Positions 1-5,553 of a DNA stretch of 5,553 nt are shown in pieces. Below the pieces are notes generated by a model. The model searched no databases. It was not told the DNA's origin and saw nothing but the letters and a program-made list of their open reading frames with translations. The stretch is taken from positions 1 through 5,553 of the forward strand of contig JBJXGP010000333.1 of assembly GCA_046160425.1 (NCBI GenBank), given 5' to 3'. The position numbers were made by a program, and so were the translations under genes. The DNA is from JAQCEJ01 sp046160425 (GTDB lineage: Bacteria > Planctomycetota > Planctomycetia > Planctomycetales > Planctomycetaceae). How positions within the stretch are numbered: position 1 is the first letter of the stretch; each line of letters begins with the position of its first letter.

Positions 1-1107
1 ATCGATGAACTCGCCGATGACCTGTTGATGCAAAGCGATCGTCTCCGGCCCGACATCGAACTGGGCTTCATCGACGGGAATCGTGGAACTCGCCTGACCG
101 TTGCCGAGAATGAAATCAACAGGCAGGACGAAGCGCACGTTATTCGTCTGTCCGTGCTTCAGCATGCGCAAAGACTGGTCGATTCGTTCGGGTGGGATAA
201 AGATTTTCTGCTTGGGGTCGGCAGCCAGTCCCATGCAGAACTCCTCCCCTTTCATCTGTGCATCGGCCTTCTTAAGCGACATCGCCAGCGAACCGGCGGC
301 GATGACGGTTCGCACCTGTCCGCGCTCGAGAATCTGTTCGAGGTCGTCGAGTTTATTGATTTTCATGCCGCTGAATATCACCAGTTCAGACTGACGCGTG
401 CGCGTCGTGTGTTCGCGCAGTTCGCGATCGATATACGCACCCAGTGCCACGCGATCCATCGACAGCGGAACCAGCGTCGACGAGAGATCGCGGTTCGACG
501 CGGCGAATCCTTCGTTGATATGCACGGCGGCGAACTTGTCGCGCATGCCATTGGCATACCGCGTCAGAGTTTCTGCCAATTGAGGAATGTCAGCCGGCTT
601 CGTTTTCCACAGGCTTTGTTCGAGTGAGTACTTGCGAGTGTTTTCGAGGACAACGAGCGAACGAGGGGGCAATTGCTTCACGGTGTTTCCCGCGGTAGAA
701 AGAATCTCCCCCGTGGAGTTGTCCATCCAGTCATCAATAAAGCAGAACCCAGCCGGTGCGCATTTTTCGTCGGCGAGCATTTTCTTCAAAAATTCCGCGA
801 CAGGTTTCAACGAGAGTTGCGGATCACGCCCCATGTGGCCGTACACGATGGGAACCCAGTCGCGTCCGAGGCAGAACTTCAAGGTCTCGCTTAATGAACG
901 CAGTCGGACATCCTCTCCGATCGCGCCGTCCTCCGCCACGACGACGTCGGTATCGCCGCGGATCAGCACACGCGTACCCGGCGGGAGGTCGTTCAGAGTC
1001 GGCAGCGACGGTATGAGATCGAGGCAGGCCTCCAACAGGGGAAAATCGGGAGTTTTTTCAACCAGTTTTGTACACCATGCGGTCGTTTGGGCGATGGAAA
1101 TCGACAC
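1..1107 (-). CDS. Divergent phosphoglycerate kinase homologue (partial, C-terminus beyond window)
   Basis: Read on the minus strand from GTG at 1107, 369 codons run without a stop to the window edge. The translation follows the PGK fold in order: RVLIRGDTD (46-54, cf. RVDFN), EDVRLR (65-70), GHMGRD (90-95, cf. SHLGRP), SLKPVAEFL (99-107), VLENTRKY (153-160, cf. LENLRFH), HINEGFAASNRDLSS (196-210, cf. the VNDAFGTAHRAHSS region), SGMK (246-249, cf. GGAK), FVLPVDFILGNG (326-337) and DVGPET (351-356). PGK interconverts 1,3-bisphosphoglycerate/ADP and 3-phosphoglycerate/ATP in cytosolic glycolysis. The substrate-binding basic residues appear kept (R68, H91, R94, R158, R206), as is K249. However, the usual DFN is DTD, the glycine-rich GGGMA is AAGSLA (270-275), and both histidines of AHRAH are lost. 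About 30 extra residues precede the usual N-terminus. The WNGP and GGGDT nucleotide motifs would lie outside the window, so activity cannot be judged. It is probably a paralogue rather than the housekeeping pgk, so no symbol is given. The start is fixed by an in-frame TAG six bases upstream and a strong ribosome binding site. Confidence 0.85.
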   Translation of the reverse strand, partial: MSISIAQTTAWCTKLVEKTPDFPLLEACLDLIPSLPTLNDLPPGTRVLIRGDTDVVVAEDGAIGEDVRLRSLSETLKFCLGRDWVPIVYGHMGRDPQLSLKPVAEFLKKMLADEKCAPAGFCFIDDWMDNSTGEILSTAGNTVKQLPPRSLVVLENTRKYSLEQSLWKTKPADIPQLAETLTRYANGMRDKFAAVHINEGFAASNRDLSSTLVPLSMDRVALGAYIDRELREHTTRTRQSELVIFSGMKINKLDDLEQILERGQVRTVIAAGSLAMSLKKADAQMKGEEFCMGLAADPKQKIFIPPERIDQSLRMLKHGQTNNVRFVLPVDFILGNGQASSTIPVDEAQFDVGPETIALHQQVIGEFID

Positions 1108-1113
1108 GATCTA

Positions 1114-1121
1114 TCCTTCTT
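1114..1121 (-). promoter_or_regulatory. Ribosome binding site of the PGK-like gene
   Basis: Minus-strand AAGAAGGA lies six bases upstream of the GTG at 1107. It is a near-ideal Shine-Dalgarno match and decides the GTG start. No ATG lies near enough in frame, and an in-frame TAG at 1113-1111 rules out a start further upstream. Confidence 0.75.
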
Positions 1122-1178
1122 ATTTTGATCGGGAAAACATGAAAAGACGGACAACTTGCAATATAACCGAAAACTCTT

Positions 1179-1205
1179 CCGAGGGAACTCTCCCGGGACT
1201 CTCGG
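1179..1205. repeat. GC-rich imperfect inverted repeat in the intergenic region
   Basis: CCGAGGG at 1179-1185 can pair with CTCTCGG at 1199-1205, giving seven pairs including one G-T, around a 13-base loop that itself contains the palindrome TCCCGGGA (1191-1198). The same stretch can be read as a near-tandem repeat: GGGAACTCTC at 1183-1192 and GGGACTCTC at 1195-1203. It lies 72 bases upstream of the leftward GTG. It could be an operator or a structured leader of the PGK-like gene, but neither role is shown. Confidence 0.4.
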
Positions 1206-1275
1206 CAGGTCGTTCAACGGGAATCCGTTTGGATTTCACATGGCTATTGGTCAAGTTGAGGCATGCCGAGGGAAC
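1179..1275 (+). repeat. 10-bp direct repeat pair CCGAGGGAAC
   Basis: CCGAGGGAAC occurs exactly at 1179-1188 and again at 1266-1275, with starts 87 bases apart, both inside the divergent intergenic region. The flanking bases differ (TT before and TCT after the first copy; TG before and AAG after the second). The pair could mark binding sites for a regulator, or be chance. Confidence 0.35.
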
Positions 1276-1374
1276 AAGATTCCAACAATCACCACTGAAA
1301 CCACGTAAAGTCGATATGATTTGCCCATGCGGCACTCATTTTTCTCTAACCCGCGGCGAACGATCGGTGAACCC

Positions 1375-1403
1375 TTTAGACTATGGGGTGATGTGAGTAT
1401 AAT
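1375..1403 (+). promoter_or_regulatory. Probable sigma70-type promoter of the 855-residue protein/ABC operon
   Basis: A perfect TATAAT stands at 1398-1403. TTTAGA at 1375-1380 matches four of six bases of TTGACA at the preferred 17-base spacing. Transcription would start near 1410, giving a leader of about 80 bases before the GTG at 1493. A second possible -35 (TTGACC, 1428-1433) is nearer the gene but has no good -10 partner. Confidence 0.5.
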
Positions 1404-1492
1404 TTCGGCTTTTCCTCATCCCTGGCATTGACCGTTCTCATTGTTGAATTCGTCATCTGTTTTTCGCATCAATTATCAAGTGGGATCCCAGC

Positions 1493-4060
1493 GTGCTCTC
1501 TTTTCGACCGATTCTGATATCCGCGCATCATCGCAGTTTCTGGATGGCCTGTGCTATCGGGATGGCGATCGCGTTCGCCTCTCTTTTTCTGTCGCATGTG
1601 ACGACAGCGTCGGGTGCCGATTCCGCTACGTCCAGGGAGCAGACGGCCGTTAACGCGGTTCAAGGCGAACACTCCGACGTCATTTCGATCAAATCCATCA
1701 CGGTGGGAATTCAAAATCGAGTCCGGCTCGGTCGGTGGTCTCCGGTTGTCGTCGAAGTTAAAACGACGCAGGCTCTCGATTTGAAGCTGTCGGTGACGGC
1801 GGCGACACCCGATGGAAACCTCTCGACATTCCCAACGAATGAATTCGATTTGACAAAAACCGGTCTGCACCGGCTCGAATCGGTGTTCATGATGGGACGC
1901 GGAAATTCTGAGATCCTGGTGACCATCCATGCCAAGGGAACCTCGAAAGATTACAGAGCCGAATTTGATCTCGAACGCCGGCTGGCTCCCTCAACAGCGT
2001 CAATCGAAAAAGACTTCACAGTTCTCGCCGCCGATCAAACGTTGATTGTCACGCTCGGCAACCCGGCGGGTTTCATACCCGAACGGAAGTCATCGCAACC
2101 AAACTCCGGCGATGTCGCACAGGGATCTGCGGTCGAGCGAGAGTTTCGCGCCGATGCGGAAGTTGTCCCCTTGGCGGAGTGGCAACAGCTCCCCGAACAA
2201 TTCGCCGGCCTGGAGGGCATGGGAATCCTCGTGATTTCCGACCAGTACCAATGGGATGCGAAGCGAGATCAGGCCGTGCGCAACTGGGTGCAGGCGGGGG
2301 GCCATCTCATCCTGTCGGTCGGCAAGAACTCGAGCGATTACCAGAACAGCCTGTTCGCGAAATGGGTTCCGTGTGAGGTGCAAGGGGAGATATTCTTGCG
2401 AGAGTTGAGTTCGCTGGAATCTTATGCGAAAGCATCTTCGCGACTGCCGATCCGAGGAAGAATCAGTGCGGTCAAAGTGCAGGCGAAAAATGGCGTAACT
2501 CTCGCAACGAGCATCGACGGGCCGATTCTTGTGCGAAACGCGTATGGATTCGGCCAGGTCACGTTCCTGGGACTCAACTTGAGTCAACCGCCGCTATCAA
2601 ATTGGGATCTGTTACCGATTTTTAATCAGAACTTGTGTGATTTATCGCAGGTTGAAGTCCGGAAGTCTGGGGCCGATCGTTTTGCCAAGTTGTCCAAGTC
2701 GAATATTACGGATCTGTCAACCCAACTCCAGGCTTCGCAAGAAATCTTTCCGCAGGTGAACAGGGTCGCCGTCTGGGCGGTCATCGGCTGGATGATCCTG
2801 TGTCTGGTGGTGATCGGCGTAGGGGACTTTCTTCTGGTGCGATATTTCATACGTCGTCCCGAATGGACCTGGATCACATTCCCCATTATCGTCAGCGTGA
2901 GCGTCGGTCTTGCCGCGTGGGGTGCGACGCAGTCCAATGGCCGGCAGACGCATGTCAATCTGCTGAATCTGCTGGATATCGATGTCGAAAACGAGACTTT
3001 GCGGGCTCATAGCTGGTCAACAATATACAGCCCTGAATCGAGGCGGTTTCCAGTCCGCGTGGAGCCTGCGGACGGTCCGTTTCAATCGCTGCTGCGGACG
3101 GCGGATTCCGGTCAGGCCAACGCCAGTCAACAGACTGACGTGACGCAACGACCGCGGCTGGGCTGGTATGGAATTCCCGAAACGAGTTACGGCGGCATGT
3201 ACCGCACGGGTGGTTTCAATCTCAGTCAGGCTCAATACGAATTCGGGAGCGATTCCGAAGACATCGCGAATCTGCCGATACCGATCTGGTCGGCTCGCAC
3301 GCTGCATTCGCAAATGGCCTTTCCGACGCGACCCCTCTTCGAAAGCCAATTGGTGACGACGGGAGTCGGCCAGTTGAAGGGGACGATCATCCATCACTTG
3401 CCCGTGCCGCTGGAGGACTGGTTTGTCGCATTCGGCGGCAATGTGTACCGTCCGCGCATCAGCACGGTGGGAGGCGTTTCCGGAAATACCGATTTGCCTC
3501 CCGGTCGACCTTGGGATCCCGGACGTGCCGGAGTTTTTCGGCGTCAACTCAAGGAGTTCCTGACTGGAACCATCGCGACTCGTTCGAGTGCCGCAGGAAA
3601 GTCGGAACAGATCGTCGTCGAGCAGACCCCATATCGGGCCGATGAAAGCGATGCCTACGACATCTTCAAAATGATGACGTTTTACAAGACCGTCGGCGGA
3701 AAAGAATATACGTCGATGAATCATTATCTACTGGGCGAATTCGATTGTTCCCGACAATTGGCTTTGGACCGCGCGGTCCTCTTCGGTCGCGTCAAGTTAC
3801 CTGTGAGTCAACTGAAGCTTGACGGAGAAATCGTAGAGCCGGCGCGAGAGTTCACGGTGATTCGAGTGCTGCTTCCCGTGACGGTGCAGTTGACCGAAGT
3901 TAAAGCACTGCCGAAATTTGATCCCAACGCGCAAAAAGTCAAGAACGTGTTCGAAGAGGACAATGAAGATTCGGATAACGACTCATCCGAGGGGCCGGTC
4001 GAGGATGTAACGCCGACCGAAGAAAAATCGACGGAAACAAATCCGGCAGACGAAAAGTAA
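1493..4060 (+). CDS. Secreted, membrane-anchored protein with two central TM helices; predicted partner of the ABC ATPase
   Basis: This is an 855-residue protein of no named family that I can assign. Residues 1-42 look like a signal peptide: arginines and histidines up to 14, a hydrophobic core at 16-33, and a plausible cleavage after SGA (40-42). Residues about 65-165 look like a beta-sandwich domain. Residues about 220-295 resemble a class I glutamine-amidotransferase-like alpha/beta fold (GMGILVISD, 242-250; then AVRNWVQAGGHLILSVG, 261-277), with no catalytic triad apparent. Hydrophobic helices at about 425-449 and 459-478 are joined by a short positive loop (RYFIRRPEW), which by the positive-inside rule is cytoplasmic. 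Both large flanking portions would then face the periplasm. The C-terminus (821-855) is a low-complexity acidic tail rich in D, E, S and T. The GTG start is chosen because it includes the basic part of the signal peptide, although the upstream GGGA (1482-1485) is a weak ribosome site; ATG at 1544 is an alternative. It precedes the ABC ATPase gene by 13 bases and probably works with it. Confidence 0.8.
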   Translation: MLSFRPILISAHHRSFWMACAIGMAIAFASLFLSHVTTASGADSATSREQTAVNAVQGEHSDVISIKSITVGIQNRVRLGRWSPVVVEVKTTQALDLKLSVTAATPDGNLSTFPTNEFDLTKTGLHRLESVFMMGRGNSEILVTIHAKGTSKDYRAEFDLERRLAPSTASIEKDFTVLAADQTLIVTLGNPAGFIPERKSSQPNSGDVAQGSAVEREFRADAEVVPLAEWQQLPEQFAGLEGMGILVISDQYQWDAKRDQAVRNWVQAGGHLILSVGKNSSDYQNSLFAKWVPCEVQGEIFLRELSSLESYAKASSRLPIRGRISAVKVQAKNGVTLATSIDGPILVRNAYGFGQVTFLGLNLSQPPLSNWDLLPIFNQNLCDLSQVEVRKSGADRFAKLSKSNITDLSTQLQASQEIFPQVNRVAVWAVIGWMILCLVVIGVGDFLLVRYFIRRPEWTWITFPIIVSVSVGLAAWGATQSNGRQTHVNLLNLLDIDVENETLRAHSWSTIYSPESRRFPVRVEPADGPFQSLLRTADSGQANASQQTDVTQRPRLGWYGIPETSYGGMYRTGGFNLSQAQYEFGSDSEDIANLPIPIWSARTLHSQMAFPTRPLFESQLVTTGVGQLKGTIIHHLPVPLEDWFVAFGGNVYRPRISTVGGVSGNTDLPPGRPWDPGRAGVFRRQLKEFLTGTIATRSSAAGKSEQIVVEQTPYRADESDAYDIFKMMTFYKTVGGKEYTSMNHYLLGEFDCSRQLALDRAVLFGRVKLPVSQLKLDGEIVEPAREFTVIRVLLPVTVQLTEVKALPKFDPNAQKVKNVFEEDNEDSDNDSSEGPVEDVTPTEEKSTETNPADEK

Positions 4061-4061
4061 C

Positions 4062-4066
4062 GAGGT
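4062..4066 (+). promoter_or_regulatory. Ribosome binding site of the ABC ATPase
   Basis: GAGGT lies eight bases before the TTG at 4074. The nearby ATG at 4069 is in another frame and reads ATG CGT TGA, so it cannot start the ATPase. This site and the conserved N-terminus (IETHNLTKRYG) fix TTG as the start. Confidence 0.65.
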
Positions 4067-4073
4067 AAATGCG

Positions 4074-5000
4074 TTGATCGAAACACACAATCTGACCAAG
4101 CGCTATGGCAACCTGATCGCCGTCAATCATCTCAACCTTCGACTCGAAGAAGGAGATGTTTTCGGTTTCATCGGTCCCAACGGGTCGGGGAAGACGACTT
4201 CTATGCGCATGCTGGCGACATTGCTCAGCCCGGATTATGGCGAGGCGTATGTCTGCGGGAAGTCGATCTATACCCACGCGCAGGAAATCCGCCGGCTCGT
4301 CGGTTACATGCCCGACTTTTTCGGCGTGTACGATGATATGACCGTGATGGAATATCTCGAATTCTTCGCCGCGAGTTACCGCATCGACAGTCACGTTCGC
4401 CGGAAAGTCTGCGAAGAAAAGTTGGAACTTGTCGACATGACGTTCAAGCGCGACGCGATGGTCAACCAGCTTTCGCGCGGGCAGACGCAGCGCATCGGTC
4501 TCGCTCGCGTTCTACTGCACGAACCGCAGGTTCTGTTGCTCGATGAGCCGGCAAGCGGCCTCGACCCCCGCGCGCGCATCGAAATTCGAAATCTGCTCAA
4601 ACGCCTGGGGGAACTGCACAAGACGGTCATCGTCTCCAGCCATATTCTTCCCGAACTGGCCGACGTCTGCACGCGCGTCGGCATGATCGAAAAGGGTGAA
4701 TTGATCGTCGACGGTTACGTCGAAGAGGTGATGCGCAAAGCGCGTCAGCGAATTCTGCTGCAAATCCGCGTCACGCAGAATCCTGAAAAAGCGGCTGGAT
4801 TGCTCGAACAGCACGCCTTAGCTCACGAAGTCACCGTCAAGAAAGACGTGATCGAACTCACCCTCAAAGGAGAGGTCAACGATTACAGCGACATTCCCAG
4901 CGTGCTGATCGGCGCGGGCTATAAACTGCTGATGTTTCGCGAGGAAGAAGTCAACCTCGAGACGGCGTTCATGGAACTGACCAAAGGGAAGCAGCAGTAA
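4074..5000 (+). CDS. ABC transporter ATP-binding protein (ABC-2/drug-exporter type)
   Basis: This 308-residue protein is a complete ABC nucleotide-binding subunit that would hydrolyse ATP on the cytoplasmic face of the membrane. Visible motifs in order are Walker A GPNGSGKTT (34-42), signature LSRGQ (133-137), Walker B VLLLDEP (153-159), D-loop SGLD (161-164) and the switch histidine in VSSH (H190). In the Q-loop region, VGYMPDFFGVYDDMTVMEYL has Asp81 where glutamine usually stands; acidic residues occur here in ABC-2-type exporters. Residues about 225-305 form the C-terminal extension typical of that class, with MFREEEVNLETAFMELT at its end. All catalytic motifs are intact, so it should be active. 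It begins at TTG 13 bases after the 855-residue protein's stop, indicating co-transcription and probably a shared complex. No permease gene follows; the next gene is convergent. The substrate cannot be deduced. Confidence 0.95.
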   Translation: MIETHNLTKRYGNLIAVNHLNLRLEEGDVFGFIGPNGSGKTTSMRMLATLLSPDYGEAYVCGKSIYTHAQEIRRLVGYMPDFFGVYDDMTVMEYLEFFAASYRIDSHVRRKVCEEKLELVDMTFKRDAMVNQLSRGQTQRIGLARVLLHEPQVLLLDEPASGLDPRARIEIRNLLKRLGELHKTVIVSSHILPELADVCTRVGMIEKGELIVDGYVEEVMRKARQRILLQIRVTQNPEKAAGLLEQHALAHEVTVKKDVIELTLKGEVNDYSDIPSVLIGAGYKLLMFREEEVNLETAFMELTKGKQQ

Positions 5001-5016
5001 CGCCGTTGACGAAGCG

Positions 5017-5036
5017 GTCGCCCCCTGTTCGGCGAC
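5017..5036. terminator. Small hairpin between convergent genes, possible bidirectional terminator
   Basis: GTCGCC (5017-5022) and GGCGAC (5031-5036) form a perfect six-pair GC-rich stem around an eight-base loop. It sits in the 53-base gap between two convergent genes, where a shared terminator is expected. There is no T-tract on either side, so it is a weak intrinsic terminator at best. An alternative pairing of TGACG (5007-5011) with CGTCA (5036-5040) competes with it. Confidence 0.35.
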
Positions 5037-5053
5037 GTCACGTAAGCTGTCGC

Positions 5054-5553
5054 TCACTTCGCATCGTTCGAGCGAATCTGCACCTGCAGGGCACTGAGCA
5101 TTCGGGTAATCTGTTCCTCTTTGGAATTGATAAAGAGCACGTTTTCCAGCACGAACGCGCGAGGCTCGTTACTGGGGTGCAGAATCAATCGTCCCGACCG
5201 CAGCAGCATATACTCGAAGACGTCGGTGATCTCCTTATCGATTTTCAGACTGGGTGCCGAAAACCGTTCCAGGTCGCTCAATATGCCGTGATGGTGCAGC
5301 AATTCATTCGGCCGGACTTCCCAATAGTCGAAGCGAATATTGGCCCAGACCGCCAGATAAAGCACGACCAGAAACCCGACGATCGCAAAATAAAATTGAG
5401 CGTTTGCCCAAGGTCTGATCAATGCCAGCCACGACGAAACGATCGGCAACAAATCCGGATAAATTCGAAAGAGCAACGCCGCACCCACGATGAGGGCGAC
5501 GATGAAAAAGAACAGCGTGAGCGACGTCGTGCGGGGAAAGTCGAATGCGAAAA
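5054..5553 (-). CDS. Membrane protein with probable bacterial PH-like domain (partial, N-terminus beyond window)
   Basis: The minus-strand frame is open from the right edge to TGA at 5056-5054, giving 165 visible C-terminal residues. GTG at 5488 could be read as a start, but the frame continues upstream with a hydrophobic stretch (LTLFFFIVALIVGAALLF, visible residues 11-28) that would be cut in two, so I treat the gene as extending beyond the window. A second helix spans about 52-70. After it comes a soluble domain starting FDYWEVRPNELLHHHGILSD (74-93), then SGRLILHP and a closing stretch (VLENVLFINSKEEQITRML). This layout of two helices followed by beta strands, with a first strand ending in NELLHHHG, resembles YdbS-like bacterial PH domains, but the assignment is by appearance only. 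The function is unknown. It faces the ABC operon convergently and is not part of it. Confidence 0.7.
   Translation of the reverse strand, partial: FAFDFPRTTSLTLFFFIVALIVGAALLFRIYPDLLPIVSSWLALIRPWANAQFYFAIVGFLVVLYLAVWANIRFDYWEVRPNELLHHHGILSDLERFSAPSLKIDKEITDVFEYMLLRSGRLILHPSNEPRAFVLENVLFINSKEEQITRMLSALQVQIRSNDAK

Larger units (their letters stand above)
1108..1492. other. Divergent intergenic region (385 bp)
   Basis: This gap separates two divergently transcribed genes, so it should hold promoters for both. The right-facing promoter is convincing (see 1375-1403). For the left-facing gene the best -10-like sequence I see is minus-strand TATATT at 1165-1160, but it lacks a good -35 and is listed here only as a weak candidate. 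The region also holds a GC-rich imperfect hairpin (1179-1205), a small perfect hairpin AACGG-GAAT-CCGTT (1216-1229) and a 10-base direct repeat (1179-1188 and 1266-1275). Short open frames crossing it show no family motifs or convincing ribosome binding sites, and I do not call a gene here. Confidence 0.6.

Noticed and set aside
1120..1335. Minus-strand 71-codon frame in the intergenic region
   Set aside because: It has no motif or clear ribosome binding site, and it covers the region expected to hold the promoters.
25..1396. Plus-strand open frames of 200 and 269 codons over the first 1.4 kb
   Set aside because: They lie antisense to the PGK-like gene, have no recognisable motifs or ribosome sites, and the minus-strand frame reads as a known family throughout.
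1428..1456. Promoter with TTGACC as -35 close to the 1493 start
   Set aside because: No acceptable -10 lies 16-18 bases downstream. The TATAAT at 1398 with TTTAGA is better.
1469..1930. Minus-strand 153-codon frame over the start of the 855-residue protein
   Set aside because: It is antisense to the signal peptide and first domain, and its composition is that of a shadow frame.
3017..3724. Minus-strand 235-codon open frame inside the secreted-protein gene
   Set aside because: It is antisense to a continuous coding frame and is rich in Arg and His, as expected from a shadow frame in GC-rich DNA. It shows no domain.
5054..5488. A complete 144-residue protein starting at GTG 5488
   Set aside because: The frame stays open upstream to the window edge and the upstream residues complete a hydrophobic helix that this start would split, so the gene is more likely partial.
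1..5553. Defence island, mobile element or CRISPR
   Set aside because: No transposase, integrase, nuclease, toxin-antitoxin or regularly spaced repeats were seen; the gene content is metabolic and envelope-related.

Overview
The window looks like chromosomal DNA of a planctomycete (Planctomycetota), probably from the Planctomycetales. This is a judgement from protein style: a large secreted, membrane-anchored protein paired with a soluble ABC ATPase, a bacterial PH-like membrane protein, mid-50s GC estimated by eye, and frequent non-ATG starts. No rRNA or other taxonomic marker is present. I see no tRNA, rRNA, CRISPR array, insertion sequence or phage gene.

Layout: (1) Positions 1-1107, minus strand: an open-ended gene for a divergent phosphoglycerate kinase (PGK) homologue. 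Its GTG start and N-terminal 369 codons are visible, and its C-terminus lies left of the window. (2) Positions 1108-1492: a 385-base divergent intergenic region with a good sigma70-like promoter facing right (TATAAT at 1398-1403), a GC-rich imperfect hairpin near 1179-1205, and a 10-base direct repeat. (3) Positions 1493-4060, plus strand: an 855-residue secreted and membrane-anchored protein with two central membrane segments and an acidic tail. (4) Positions 4074-5000, plus strand: a complete ABC transporter ATPase subunit starting at TTG, 13 bases after the preceding stop and almost certainly in the same operon. (5) Positions 5001-5053: a short convergent gap with a small hairpin. (6) Positions 5054-5553, minus strand: the C-terminal part of a membrane protein with two hydrophobic helices followed by a probable bacterial PH-like domain. 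Its start lies right of the window.

The central two-gene operon is the functional core. The 855-residue protein probably exposes two large domains outside the cytoplasmic membrane and is held by two helices. The ATPase is of the ABC-2/drug-exporter type, but no classical six-helix permease is encoded next to it: the next gene is convergent. Either the permease is elsewhere or the two-helix protein is the membrane partner. The PGK homologue and the PH-like protein are transcribed in the opposite direction and need not share a function with the operon.

Nothing in the window clearly amounts to a new defence or mobile system. The best leads are the unusual PGK paralogue, the permease-less ABC pair, and the consistent use of GTG and TTG starts at all three visible gene starts.
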